Positions 18,785-28,273 of a stretch of 64,000 nt of DNA are shown piece after piece. This DNA is from Pullulanibacillus sp. KACC 23026. GTDB lineage: Bacteria; Bacillota; Bacilli; Bacillales; Sporolactobacillaceae. A program made the translations under genes and the position numbers. Each line of letters opens with the position of its first letter. Position 1 is the first letter of the stretch. A model generated the notes under the pieces. The model did not search any database. It saw nothing but the letters and a program-made list of their open reading frames with translations, and was not told where the DNA came from. Where the stretch lies: the NCBI RefSeq assembly GCF_029094525.1, contig NZ_CP119107.1:3038001-3102000 (forward strand), read 5' to 3'.

Positions 18785-19350
18785 CCGCTACCATCCTCTG
18801 TTCTGGAGAAATCCTAAAAGGTGGACCATTTTTCCAAGAAGGTCGACCATTTATCCTAAAAGGTTTGTGAAAAACCTAAGAAGGTGATTCAAAAATCCGA
18901 GAAGCTCATCCTGCACCGTCCCCTGTTCTGGAGAAATCCTAAAAGGTGGACTATTTTTCCAAGAAGGTCGACCATTTATCCTAAAAGGTTTGTTAAAAAT
19001 CTGAGAAGGTACCTCAAATATCCGAGAAGCTCATCCTGCACCGTCCCCTGTTCTGGAGAAATCCTAAAAGATGGACTATTTTTCCGAGAAAGTCGGCCAT
19101 TTATCCTAAAAGGTTTGTTAAAAATCTGAGAAGGTGATTCAAAAATCCGAGAAGCTCATCCTGCACCGCCTTCTGTTCTGGAGAAATCCTAGAAGGTGGA
19201 CTATTTTTCCAAGAAGGTCGACCATTTATCCTAAAAGGTTTGTTAAAAATCTGAGAAGGTACCTCAAATATCCGAGAAGGTCGACCCTCACCGCCCTCTG
19301 TTCTGGAGAAATCCTAAAAGGTGGACTATTTTTCCAAGAAAGTCGGTCCA
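18785..19350. repeat. Minisatellite array B4, 125-bp period, about 4.5 copies
   Basis: CTGTTCTGG recurs at 18798, 18923, 19048, 19173 and 19298, exactly 125 bp each time. Each 125-bp unit is made of six roughly 21-bp segments of the form AATCCTARAAGGTSGAC, the reverse complement of the monomer in arrays B5 and B7. The array lies between the 3' end of the ion channel gene and the promoter side of mhqR. Confidence 0.95.
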
Positions 19351-19366
19351 AACTCCCCTGCCACAG

Positions 19367-19711
19367 CTAGTCCGCTTCAGGATTCGAGAAAGATTGGATC
19401 ACTAAGGCTGCCGGGAGTATATAGCCGACCATGGCTTCAATCACGGCGACTCCTCTTGAAAGACCGAATGGGGTCAAATCGCCATAACCGACTGATAAGA
19501 GCGTTAGTGAGCTCATGTAAAATGCTCTTAATAGACTGTCAAGTAACGTTTCCTGATGAGATGAGGTAGAAAAATGATCGACAATTGTCCCTAGTTTTGT
19601 CCAATCGAGTAACCAATAAATGATCGCAAAAAAGATAATGACGTTCATATAAAACAAAAACAATGCCGTTAGCTTTTTAACTTTTTTTTGCTTGAAAAAT
19701 CCCCTAGACAT
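19367..19711 (-). CDS. Two-TM potassium channel protein
   Basis: A 114-residue protein with a transmembrane helix at about residues 15-37, a pore loop TLLSVGYGDLTPFG holding the SVGYGD selectivity filter, and a second helix. This is the minimal two-TM ion-channel module; there is no cytoplasmic RCK domain, so gating is unknown. The frame opens at an ATG four codons earlier, but the GGAGG overlapping that codon is ideally placed for the ATG at 19711. The gene abuts array B4 at its 3' end. Confidence 0.8.
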   Translation of the reverse strand: MSRGFFKQKKVKKLTALFLFYMNVIIFFAIIYWLLDWTKLGTIVDHFSTSSHQETLLDSLLRAFYMSSLTLLSVGYGDLTPFGLSRGVAVIEAMVGYILPAALVIQSFSNPEAD

Positions 19712-19810
19712 AAGTTCCTCCATAAGTCTTCTTTATTAAAACTTATGCGAGTCATTGAGCCTTTACTTCTAGGATTTGCGTGAGGAAGCCTCGGCCTATT
19801 TATCTCAAGC

Positions 19811-20269
19811 TTAACGTTTTTCAATATAGGTGACCCACTTAAAGTACCCTAACAAAATCATTAAAAGAATCGGGTCAAGTATCATGGAATAGTAAATTTT
19901 CCACCAACCATAATGGAAAAATCCCCACGGTTCAGGCAGTAAGGCAAGATACTCGTATCCTATTACAAAAATCAGCCAACCCAGTAGATAAATGAGTTTT
20001 TTTGGAATTCGGGAATAAAAGAGATACCCGTTCAAAATCATAATATTGACCGGTGGGATAAGCAGTGCATAGACGATGATATTAATTCCATCAATCCCCT
20101 TGTCAAAATAGCTGTACCCATTTAATTTCTCGTCAATAAATAAATCAAACACCATTTCTAGAATCATGCTAAATTTCCAAACATGAAAGATTTGATTTTT
20201 GGTCAACTGTTTTTTCATAACTATAACAATGGAATTAAAAACGATTAAGGACACAATGAAAAGAATCAT
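19811..20269 (-). CDS. CBO0543-like multi-pass membrane protein
   Basis: About 152 residues with four or five hydrophobic segments and a tryptophan/tyrosine-rich centre (LLPEPWGFFHYGWWKIYYS), ending in GYFKWVTYIEK. This pattern is seen in the uncharacterised CBO0543 membrane family of Bacillales; function unknown. The longer frame starts with a TTG lacking a ribosome site, so the ATG at 20269, which has AAAGGTG upstream, is preferred. Confidence 0.6.
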   Translation of the reverse strand: MILFIVSLIVFNSIVIVMKKQLTKNQIFHVWKFSMILEMVFDLFIDEKLNGYSYFDKGIDGINIIVYALLIPPVNIMILNGYLFYSRIPKKLIYLLGWLIFVIGYEYLALLPEPWGFFHYGWWKIYYSMILDPILLMILLGYFKWVTYIEKR

Positions 20270-20395
20270 TTTAATTAGTCGGCACCTTTTAGAATGGTAA
20301 TTTGAACTTATTTTTCCCCTATGTCCATCACTTGAATTCAACGTTAAATGAAATGGGCTGCCAAGAAGTCATTCGGGATAATCCATCAATCAAAA

Positions 20396-20432
20396 AGGGA
20401 TACTAATCTTAAAGCGATTAGTATCCCCTATT
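20396..20432 (-). terminator. Rho-independent terminator of the GH18-LysM gene
   Basis: GGGATACTAATC and GATTAGTATCCC form a perfect 12-bp stem with a 7-base loop, followed on the minus strand by five Ts. It lies just past the stop. Confidence 0.9.
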
Positions 20433-20439
20433 TTTATTC

Positions 20440-22254
20440 TTATTTTATCGTTAAAACTTGGCCGACATGAATTGTCGTTGATTTAAGTCCACTGGCTTTT
20501 TCTATAGCTGCAACGGTCGTTTTATATTTCTTCGCGATCTTGGAGAGACAATCTCCCTTGACCACTTTATATGTCACTTTCTTAGCTGCTGGTTTAGCGG
20601 CTGCTTGAACTGTTATAGAACTAGAGCTTGCACCCACTGTTACTTTTTGAGTTGTAGTCGTCTTGATTTTTAACTTCTGACCTACTTTGATGGTGTTTGA
20701 GTGAAGCTTGTTATCGTTTTTAATCTTAGTTACAGTCGTATGATACTTCTTCGCGATTTTTGAAAGAGAATCGCCTTTCACCACTTTGTAAGTGACCGTT
20801 TTAGTGACAGTGACCGTTTTAGTGACTGGCTTTGGTGCAGGAGCCTTTGCTGCAGGAGCAGGTGTTGGTGCGACTGTAGTTGGCGTTGACTGAACCGGTG
20901 CAGTTGTAGTCGGTGCTGCTGTTACCTCTGAACTAGATGGGATATTGAGAATCTGACCTATCCTAATCGTGTCTGATGTTAAGTTGTTTGCATCCTTAAT
21001 TGCTTGAACCGTTGTATTATACTTTAAAGCAATTTTGGTAAGCGTATCGCCTGAAACAACATTATAAGTGATTGGATTAAGTCCAGTTGATTCTGCTTGA
21101 CTTGAAGAGGTCGCTCCATTTAAGAGGTTTTGGAAATTATCCCAAATGGATGGATCTTCATGTCCTAATGCCCAACTACCTGTTCCTTTAAGATTATATT
21201 TATTCACTAAATTAATTTTTTCATCAATGCTCTTCTGATCGTCATACCATAGCGTATAATTCCCCGCTGTTAGCGTAATGCCGCCGACAACTATTGTTGG
21301 ATCGGTGGATTTAATCGTAAAAGTTGCTTTCTCGCTGCCCTGTGTTGCATCATAAGCAACGGTTCCGTTGTACTTTTGAACAATGGCGTCGATATTTTTT
21401 TGAGAAACGGCTACGCCATAAACATTTGTACCATTTGATGTCGTGCCGTCTGTTTTCCAAAGTCGACCGTAAAAAGGCATTCCGAGAACTAAATGATCAG
21501 GAGAAACACCTTGATTGAGCGCATACTGTATGGATTTTTCTACCCATGGTAATCCTGCTACTGGCCCAGGAGTCGTTTCACCTGACCAACTTTCATCATA
21601 CGCCATCAGCATAAGGTAATCACTGTTTTCTGCTAAGGCCTTGTAATCATAGGAGCCTTGCCAGCCCGTCGACCAATTACTTGGATTGGCCGCCACGGCA
21701 ACGGATATATCTTTATCTGGAATCAGGCTGTTAAGACGTTTAACAAAATCGGTATAATTGGCTCGATCGGCTTCGGTCAAACCTTCGATATCAATATCCA
21801 CACCGTCTAGATTTAACGCCTTTACTTCATCAGCAACCTCTTGAGCGAGCACCTCTCGATTCTGTAAGCCTGCTCGTCCAATTTTTTGATCCCAGTTATT
21901 ACTTAAATAAGGCGTTACTTTCATTCCTTCTTGATGCATTTCATCAACAAAGGCCTTGCTATATTTAGATGTCACCTTTAATGTGCCATCACTATTGATT
22001 TCAAAGTAATCGGGCGACACTGCATTAAGTGCCCCGTTTGTCTCAGCGACTTCGGTCGAATAATTCCCGAAAAAAAGATAAGACATATTAAACTTGGCAG
22101 AGTTGGTGGTTGTTGCAGCTTCAGCATGATGTGACAGACTAGTAAGTGACGTCGCAATAATTGAAGCAGATAAAACTGTACCAGTTAAACAGTTTAATAG
22201 TCTCTTATTTATCCTAACCACCACTTTCTTGTAAGTTGGGTTTCTATCGCACAT
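20440..22254 (-). CDS. Secreted GH18 glycosidase with three C-terminal LysM repeats
   Basis: A 604-residue exported protein. A basic N-terminus and hydrophobic stretch end near the AEA at about residue 46. A GH18 barrel follows with LDGVDIDIEG, giving DxxDxDxE with catalytic E157, and MLMAYDESW and MPFYGRLW. After a Pro/Thr/Ala-rich linker come three LysM repeats near residues 398-442, 490-533 and 560-604 (YKVVKGDSLSKIAKKY type). Substrate may be chitin or spore/cell-wall peptidoglycan: Bacillus SleL/YaaH enzymes have the same domains but with LysM at the N-terminus. The annotated ATG lacks a ribosome site, so the exact start is uncertain. Confidence 0.85.
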   Translation of the reverse strand: MCDRNPTYKKVVVRINKRLLNCLTGTVLSASIIATSLTSLSHHAEAATTTNSAKFNMSYLFFGNYSTEVAETNGALNAVSPDYFEINSDGTLKVTSKYSKAFVDEMHQEGMKVTPYLSNNWDQKIGRAGLQNREVLAQEVADEVKALNLDGVDIDIEGLTEADRANYTDFVKRLNSLIPDKDISVAVAANPSNWSTGWQGSYDYKALAENSDYLMLMAYDESWSGETTPGPVAGLPWVEKSIQYALNQGVSPDHLVLGMPFYGRLWKTDGTTSNGTNVYGVAVSQKNIDAIVQKYNGTVAYDATQGSEKATFTIKSTDPTIVVGGITLTAGNYTLWYDDQKSIDEKINLVNKYNLKGTGSWALGHEDPSIWDNFQNLLNGATSSSQAESTGLNPITYNVVSGDTLTKIALKYNTTVQAIKDANNLTSDTIRIGQILNIPSSSEVTAAPTTTAPVQSTPTTVAPTPAPAAKAPAPKPVTKTVTVTKTVTYKVVKGDSLSKIAKKYHTTVTKIKNDNKLHSNTIKVGQKLKIKTTTTQKVTVGASSSSITVQAAAKPAAKKVTYKVVKGDCLSKIAKKYKTTVAAIEKASGLKSTTIHVGQVLTIK

Positions 22255-22612
22255 TTAGAATTATAAAGGCGATCATGCTAGTATACTAGTGGGGAGATAC
22301 TGGTAATTTTATTTAGCGGCTAATAAACCGGCAGACTAATGAGGAATAAAAACGCAGGCTTGTGGATGGCATGATTTCGGGGCATAACGAATCCTTCTTA
22401 CACCTATTGTTTTTTTCGTGTAACGACGATTCTCTATTACTGATTTTAAAACAAGAATAGAGGTAACGTGGTTTCGCTATAACCTTTCGTTTTTGAGTCA
22501 TAGCTAGCGTATCCTCGTTACCTTTTCTTCAGATATACCTCGTAATTCCGCGGCTTAACGTATCATTATGCCTATTGTTTTTTCGTGTAACTGGTCGACA
22601 CGTGTTTGGCCA
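22255..22612. other. Intergenic region with a duplicated 21-bp word
   Basis: CCTATTGTTTTTTCGTGTAA occurs at about 22403 (with one extra T) and 22570, and GTAACG/CGTTAC words lie between. No gene is supported. It holds the promoter region of the GH18 gene, but no convincing hexamer pair was found. Confidence 0.4.
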
Positions 22613-23854
22613 TTATTTCGATCCCATACTTTCTGCTTGCCGGACTTTCCCTTCCTTATAGATTAAGCTTATTAATAACAGGATGCCGGCGACAAAAGAA
22701 AGAATGATAAGGACAAACGGCAATTTGGGGTTAATGGTATAGGTCCAGCCACCAATTATCCCTGCTGGAGAAATAAATAATAGAATTAAGACTTGAAGGA
22801 TCGAAAACATCTTAGCCCTCTGGTCGTCTTCCATCACATTCTGGACAATCGCTTCTAAGTAAGGACTGGCAATAAAACTACCGGCCGCACTCAAGATGGT
22901 GCTAAGGATAACGAGCAGGAGTTGACCCGTATTAATGGAAATGAGAATGCCATTAGCAAGGATCGCCAAGGCAAAGCCCCACACGATATATTGATTGGCT
23001 TTTGCCTCAACAAACCGCGGAATGACGAAGAAGAGCAGCCCGAGCATCGCGATTGAAGACACCGCTGGAAAAATGGCAATAAGGGCGGCATTAATATGTA
23101 GCGCCTCGACCAAGTAGATGGATAGATACGTATTTTGTAAAGTCATTTGGAAATTAAACAAAATATAAATGCCAAATACGATGACTAACAAAGGATTGGA
23201 CAAAAGAGCTTTCATCACTTGAATATATTCAAGCAATGTACTTTTTAATTTTAGGGATTGGCTTTCATTCCGTTTTCGAATACCGATCTCCGTTTCATGA
23301 GTTGCGGCATTTCGCGTGTAGTTCATAATGGTCACACAGACCGCAAAAATGAGGTACATGATCCGCATCGCCGGTACAAGCGAAAAGTGATGAACGAGCA
23401 ACCCTCCAAGCGGTGCGAACAACCCGCCGATCACACTGATCAGCTGCAGCACTCTAAAAACAATGGAACGGTCCTTTGCATCCGTATCCTCAACCAAGAG
23501 ACAATACCAAGCGGTGGTTGGAACTCTTTGAAAACTGTTACAGACCGCGGCAATCAAAAAGTACCAGAAGTTTTGGGAAATTGCCCAAATAAGACCGGCT
23601 GCGGTCCAAGCAATTAGATCGAAATACAAAAGGGCCCGCTTCCGTCCCATCCTGTCTGTCAAATACCCGCTTATAAAAGAAGTCAGAATCTGAATCACCA
23701 GTCCAATTGAGGTAATGTATCCAATCTGCTTTTCATTGGTTCCGAGCTGCAGCATATAAACCGACACATACATCGTGAGCATACTATTAGGCAAAATAAA
23801 AAGCGGCTCATAAATTAGACAGCCCCTCGCATTTCCTTGAATTCTGCTAAACAA
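22613..23854 (-). CDS. MFS transporter (12 TM)
   Basis: A 413-residue major facilitator with about twelve membrane segments. Motif A-like SGYLTDRMGRKRALL follows segment 2. It starts at TTG, with GGGGGAG six bases upstream. The substrate is unknown. It has no partner genes: GH18-LysM lies downstream on the same strand across a 358-bp gap, and about 480 bp without a gene lies upstream. That upstream stretch holds one dispersed repeat copy at about 24176-24240. Confidence 0.8.
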   Translation of the reverse strand: MFSRIQGNARGCLIYEPLFILPNSMLTMYVSVYMLQLGTNEKQIGYITSIGLVIQILTSFISGYLTDRMGRKRALLYFDLIAWTAAGLIWAISQNFWYFLIAAVCNSFQRVPTTAWYCLLVEDTDAKDRSIVFRVLQLISVIGGLFAPLGGLLVHHFSLVPAMRIMYLIFAVCVTIMNYTRNAATHETEIGIRKRNESQSLKLKSTLLEYIQVMKALLSNPLLVIVFGIYILFNFQMTLQNTYLSIYLVEALHINAALIAIFPAVSSIAMLGLLFFVIPRFVEAKANQYIVWGFALAILANGILISINTGQLLLVILSTILSAAGSFIASPYLEAIVQNVMEDDQRAKMFSILQVLILLFISPAGIIGGWTYTINPKLPFVLIILSFVAGILLLISLIYKEGKVRQAESMGSK

Positions 23855-24175
23855 AAAAACTCCCCCATTATTAATACATGATGACTACATTCGCAACCCG
23901 TCTCGCCTCTTTAGTCAATGAATCGAACGATTAACTTTCGCTCGAACCAAAAACTCTAATACCTCAACCTTTTTTCTGAACCTTAAAGGCTCTGTTGATT
24001 GGCTAAAATTTCGCAAAACCACTTCAACCCATCTAATGGATTCCTTTATTATCGCTTATTTGTTTAAACATTTCATCTTTTAACAACAAACTTACTGCTT
24101 GAAGCACCACCATGAATTGACTATCTCGAATAAGTATCTTGCTTGCTTGCGAAAAATCCCTTTCCTCCATAATCC

Positions 24176-24240
24176 GTGGGGACAGTTTTTGTCAAGCAGT
24201 CAATTTTTCAGCAGAGGTCTTTGCTAGAAAAAGACCTCAA
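24176..24240. repeat. Dispersed repeat copy (AAGCAGTCA/CAGAGGTCT type)
   Basis: The stretch AAGCAGTCA, T run, CAGCAGAGGTCT matches 16308-16334. A related hairpin with GGGACA and CAGAGGTCTGTCCC is found at 59398-59452. The rest of 23855-24340 shows nothing I can support. Confidence 0.55.
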
Positions 24241-24340
24241 CATAACTGTTGAAGTCTATAGTTGATCGTCACCTATTTTTCGATAGAGCCTTCTCGTCTG
24301 GATATCTCCATTAATAGTTTACGAGTATACCGCTCTCTTC

Positions 24341-24868
24341 TTATTGATTGTATTCATCGGGGTATAATTCCTCTGACACTTGTTTACGGTCTAATGTGAA
24401 GAAGAAAATCGCCACCCAAATCTGTACAAGAAAGAGTAAGAAATCCATTGAAAGTCCTCTATTGTTCGAAGTGATATCAAGAAAGAGGTCTTCTCCTTTT
24501 AAAAACGGGAAATTAATCGCCATAATAGAAGAAATAATCCCCGCCCATATGCCAATGATTCGAATCAGTTTAGTTAATTTGTTTCTGAATAAGGACATGG
24601 CGATCACGAAGAAACAAATACCTAAACAAAGTTCGCCAACCTCCAATACCACAGCAAATAAAACGGGATGCGCCATCGTTAGTCTATTTAGAAAATTCGC
24701 GACAACCGAACGCGGTAATTTATTAATGCTAACACTCAATCCTCGGTTCAATTCTTGCGGAAATTGGTGATTGAAGAGTTTGTCGATCCCAGAAGCGATC
24801 CATTCATAGGCAAGTACTAATAAGATAAATGGTGCAAACAATCGTTTATATAATGTTTCTTCATGCAT
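24341..24868 (-). CDS. DoxX-like integral membrane protein
   Basis: A 175-residue protein with four hydrophobic helices; LAYEWIASGIDKLFNHQFPQ in the first helix region resembles DoxX/DoxD-type proteins. Function unknown. The ATG at 24868 has AGGATG upstream; the longer frame begins with a TTG without a ribosome site. It follows the antiporter gene on the same strand after a GC-rich hairpin, so they may be cotranscribed. Confidence 0.55.
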   Translation of the reverse strand: MHEETLYKRLFAPFILLVLAYEWIASGIDKLFNHQFPQELNRGLSVSINKLPRSVVANFLNRLTMAHPVLFAVVLEVGELCLGICFFVIAMSLFRNKLTKLIRIIGIWAGIISSIMAINFPFLKGEDLFLDITSNNRGLSMDFLLFLVQIWVAIFFFTLDRKQVSEELYPDEYNQ

Positions 24869-24907
24869 GATTTCACATCCTATTATCAAGTCTTTAACTA
24901 GTGTGGG

Positions 24908-24946
24908 GGAATGGGCAGATCAATGGTAATCTGCCCCCCTTTTTTA
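24908..24946. terminator. Hairpin between the antiporter and DoxX-like genes
   Basis: GGGCAGAT and ATCTGCCC pair around an eight-base loop. The T run lies on the plus-strand side, so for the leftward transcript it is more likely a processing or attenuation hairpin than a full terminator. Confidence 0.45.
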
Positions 24947-26545
24947 TGAGAGCTCTTGAATTTTTTCTAATATCTCTTTTTGCTGCTCTTCCAGTGTATT
25001 TTGTGAAATGACTTCATTTGAACCCAAGTAATTGAGTGTTTGATATTGATGGTAATACGCTTTTCGCTTCGCATCCTTTAATTGTTCCTCCCGAATTTCA
25101 GGATAGGATTCATAAAGTGATGCTAAAAGCTGATAGTCCTTATTTAACAGCTCATTTTGCTGAGCAACTAATTCGTTGAAATCGCTCTCCATAAGAAGAG
25201 CCTTATTTTTCATATCTGTCCAAGCCAAAATTGACGTTTTGCTCCGATTAATCCTTGAAATGACCTCTTCGTATTCCCATATATGGTCTTGATTTTCAAT
25301 AATTTTCAATTTCGAGATCAGCGGTTTAATCGTCAATCCTTGAACTAATAGAGAAAAGATGACAACGCTGAACGTTAAGACGATAATATCATCTCGTCCA
25401 GGGAAAGTTCTTGGCAAACTAAGCGCTAATGCAATGGACAAACTTCCTTTTAGTCCACCGTAATTTAAAATATGTTTCCATCTTGCCGGTATATCTTTTA
25501 ACCATGATAGAGCTCCATAAACAGCAATACTGCGGCCGACAAGAACAATCACGATTCCAAGAGCGATCATTCCCCAGCGGCCCCCAATATTAATTTGAGA
25601 GATTTCCAAACCAATCATAAGGAAGATTACGGCATTGGCAATAAAAGCAATAACATCATAAAAATTGTGGATGTTCAGTTTCGTTACGGGAGACATGCCA
25701 ATCTTCCCCCCATAATTCCCAAAAAGTAACCCTGCCACCACCACGGCAATCACACCGCTGACGTGAAATTGCTCGCCAGTCAAATAGGAACCAAAAAAGA
25801 CTATAATCGAAATGGTGATTTCCAGCGGGTAGCTGTCAATCCTTTTAATAGAAATAGAACCTAAATAGCCAAACAGAAGACCTATAAGGGTGCCGCCGAT
25901 AGCAAACTTCAAAAATAAGATTAAGCCTTGTCCAAAGCCGGCAGCTCCCATTTGCATATAAGCAATCAGATAAATGGAGGATATTTTAAATAAAACGACT
26001 CCGACGCCATCATTAAATAAGCTTTCACCTTCAATGATGGCGTTCATCTTCTTGTTAACGCCTAATGGCTTGAAGATTTGCAGGACACTTATAGGGTCGG
26101 TTGGACTCATTAGCGCGGCAAATGTAAAAGCGACAATGAGGTTTAATCCAAGTAGATAATGACTGGCAAAGCCCACGATCACATAAGTAACCAGCGTTCC
26201 GCCAATTGCCAATGACAAAATAGGTGATTTGTTTTCTCTTAAGTGACTAAACGGTAATTTTAAGGTCGCTTCTCCTAATAATGCTGGTAAGAAAATGGAA
26301 ATAACAAAGATTTGAAACACTTCTGAGTCTGTTATAAAACGCTTGGATTCATCCACAATTGGGACATTCAACATACCTAATATGAGTCCGACTATGACTA
26401 ATGGAATGCTATAAGGCGTTTTCTTATAATACGCAAATACCGCCACCCCTACACTAACCGTCAGGAGGATCATTAATTGAATCATCATATCGTTGAACCC
26501 GTGCGCAGAAAGGCTGGGTTGAACCGTCATTAGGAAAGCATTCAT
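24944..26545 (-). CDS. CPA1-family Na+(K+)/H+ antiporter
   Basis: A 533-residue protein with about twelve membrane segments and a roughly 120-residue hydrophilic C-terminus. The transport core motifs are LMSPTDPISVLQIFK and EGESLFNDGVGVVLFK, where the ND pair is the cation-binding site of NhaP/NhaK-type exchangers. The tail is highly charged (QEEQQKEILEKIQELS end) and may regulate activity. AAAGGAA precedes the ATG. Likely role: sodium or potassium extrusion in exchange for protons, in the cell membrane. Which cation is favoured cannot be read from the sequence. Confidence 0.9.
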   Translation of the reverse strand: MNAFLMTVQPSLSAHGFNDMMIQLMILLTVSVGVAVFAYYKKTPYSIPLVIVGLILGMLNVPIVDESKRFITDSEVFQIFVISIFLPALLGEATLKLPFSHLRENKSPILSLAIGGTLVTYVIVGFASHYLLGLNLIVAFTFAALMSPTDPISVLQIFKPLGVNKKMNAIIEGESLFNDGVGVVLFKISSIYLIAYMQMGAAGFGQGLILFLKFAIGGTLIGLLFGYLGSISIKRIDSYPLEITISIIVFFGSYLTGEQFHVSGVIAVVVAGLLFGNYGGKIGMSPVTKLNIHNFYDVIAFIANAVIFLMIGLEISQINIGGRWGMIALGIVIVLVGRSIAVYGALSWLKDIPARWKHILNYGGLKGSLSIALALSLPRTFPGRDDIIVLTFSVVIFSLLVQGLTIKPLISKLKIIENQDHIWEYEEVISRINRSKTSILAWTDMKNKALLMESDFNELVAQQNELLNKDYQLLASLYESYPEIREEQLKDAKRKAYYHQYQTLNYLGSNEVISQNTLEEQQKEILEKIQELS

Positions 26546-26718
26546 CTTTTTTTGATTCCTTTCATTAAAATTTCCTTTTATATAGTTTGAACTTGTTTTT
26601 GATAAATAGACAAGTCTGCTTTAAAAGGTCATTCCTTTACCTTTTCCAGTTCTCGTGGGTTAAATTTTTAGACAAGTCCACGGTCTCTATCGGTAAAAGA
26701 TTCACGATGTATAGAAAA

Positions 26719-26764
26719 AGGAGCCCGCCACCTGGACATAAATGTCCCATGGTGACAGACTCCT
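26719..26764. repeat. Imperfect palindromic element
   Basis: AGGAGCCCGCCACCTGGACA and TGTCCCATGGTGACAGACTC fold around a TAAA loop with several mismatches, closing AGGAG with CTCCT. No T tail is present. It lies in the 685-bp gap upstream of the antiporter. Confidence 0.5.
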
Positions 26765-27013
26765 CCAAAATGCTTACTTTTATGTATGTATTCAATTAGA
26801 ATGAAATGAGTCCATCTCATCACGGTCGATTGGCTGACACACAAACTATATTACAAAATCATTACAATACAGTTACTTTAATCATATATCCTCAGACTTA
26901 ACTTGTAAAGAGTTAAGTTGAAAAGAGAGTCTAAAGAAGTGACACTAAAACCTCCCGTTTACAAGCGAAAAAGGACAATCGCGGGCTCTCCAGCACCTCG
27001 CTTTAAGACGAAC

Positions 27014-27078
27014 AGGAGGCTTATTGCTCGCAGCGGACTTCAGTCGGCACACCTCTTTAGGATGGGCAATAGCCTCCT
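27014..27078. other. GC-rich inverted repeat region
   Basis: AGGAGGCTTATTGC at 27014-27027 pairs with GCAATAGCCTCCT at 27066-27078 with one bulged base, enclosing about 38 bases. A run of nine Gs follows at about 27090. A 94-codon plus-strand frame here (26918-27202) has no ribosome site and looks non-coding. Confidence 0.4.
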
Positions 27079-27193
27079 AACACGCCGCGGGGGGGGGACG
27101 CCTTCTTGGGGTGATGGAAGCCCCCACTTCTCGCTTCTTGGGTGGGAACAGCCGCCTATCCTATTTAATAAGACCATTGGAGCTTTGAACAGA

Positions 27194-27232
27194 AAAAAGT
27201 GAAACGCGAGAACCGTCCCCGCGTTTCACTTT
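27194..27232 (-). terminator. Hairpin at the 3' end of the 187-residue protein gene
   Basis: AAAGTGAAACGCG and CGCGTTTCACTTT form a perfect 13-bp stem around a GAACCGTCCC loop. The same CGAGAACCGTCCCCGCG sequence recurs at several places in the window. Confidence 0.6.
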
Positions 27233-27794
27233 AATGTACGCCATCTTTGTAGTGTTGGATGTAGCCTGGTTTGCCGTTGTTTTTGATGTCTTCTTTGGTT
27301 TTTTCCAGTTCATTGATCATGTCTCGTTTGACTTCATCGATGACTTCTAGGAGCACTTTTTCTTCATGAAAGTCGCTTTTATCATCTTTAAGCACTTTCA
27401 TTCCGACTTGATAGAGTGTATCTGTTTTTAAATCGTCGAAGCACGCCATTAATTCTTCAACGAATATAGCGAGGCCCCTGTAACTAACTGGAACCGCCTC
27501 TTTAAATGCTTGAAGTTCTGGTATTTGCAGATAGTCTTGGTACCGCGCTTCGATTTGTTCGGTGTGCTCACTTGCCCATTTAAGCTCATTGAAAATGATT
27601 TCTTGTGATCGATAGACACTTTTAAAGAAGGCTAGATTCAGCAAGCTGTCCTCTTTATCATTTCCAGATGTATAAACCTTCAGTCGATTCTCTTTAAACT
27701 GGTTCAGTGAATCGATTAAGTGCTGAGCGAACAGCGCAAGATCCTTATGTTCATTTGGGAAACGCTCATACAGATCTTTTATTTTCTTTTCCAT
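27231..27794 (-). CDS. Uncharacterised helical cytoplasmic protein
   Basis: A 187-residue, highly charged, probably all-helical soluble protein with no signal peptide or membrane segment. I do not recognise a family. Conserved-looking features are LYERFPNEHKDLALFAQHLI at the N-terminus and a repeat of that theme, VPVSYRGLAIFVEELMACFD, at about 98-117, suggesting an internal duplication. A GAGGGG site precedes the ATG. The 479 bp upstream holds only the hairpin of the next gene. Confidence 0.65.
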   Translation of the reverse strand: MEKKIKDLYERFPNEHKDLALFAQHLIDSLNQFKENRLKVYTSGNDKEDSLLNLAFFKSVYRSQEIIFNELKWASEHTEQIEARYQDYLQIPELQAFKEAVPVSYRGLAIFVEELMACFDDLKTDTLYQVGMKVLKDDKSDFHEEKVLLEVIDEVKRDMINELEKTKEDIKNNGKPGYIQHYKDGVH

Positions 27795-28221
27795 ATCTGA
27801 TTCCCCTCTCTTTATCTGTTATGAACCAAGGTATGACAGTGACTGGTGGATCAACTTGAATATTCGAATTCCATTCATTGTATTTCGTAATACCCTGCAT
27901 TCAGTGGCCTTATTGAACCACTTTCCTATCTAAGTAAAAACTAAGGCGACACTTATTTTTCTTATTATTGCGACTTGGTTCTATATTAAGTAAAACATAA
28001 TCTCAGCTTGTCCAAGACCATTGTGTGTTTTTTTCGAAATATCCACGAAACAGAACCTGTTAAATCGATCCATTAATACTTCTGAAAGAAAGGCTCACTA
28101 AACAAACGGATGCTAACGTTTTCGAAATTATTCCATTCTCAAGTCCCCTCCTAGCAACAGAGGGATGAGGTTCCGTATTTCTAGAGAGGCCTTTGCTAAA
28201 CTCAACCTGAATACAAAATAA

Positions 28222-28266
28222 AGGCATGCTGTTTCCGCTTTTAAATGCAGGTAACCGCATGCCTCT
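28222..28266 (-). terminator. Candidate terminator of the GNAT gene
   Basis: AGGCATGC and GCATGCCT, with further partial pairing inside, are followed on the minus strand by TTTATTTT. It lies directly after the stop. Confidence 0.6.
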
Positions 28267-28273
28267 TCGCTCC

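Noticed and set aside
22313-22501. 62-codon minus-strand frame upstream of the GH18 gene
   Set aside because: No ribosome site and it contains short repeated words.
26918-27202. 94-codon plus-strand frame
   Set aside because: No ribosome site, GC-rich inverted repeats inside it, odd composition.
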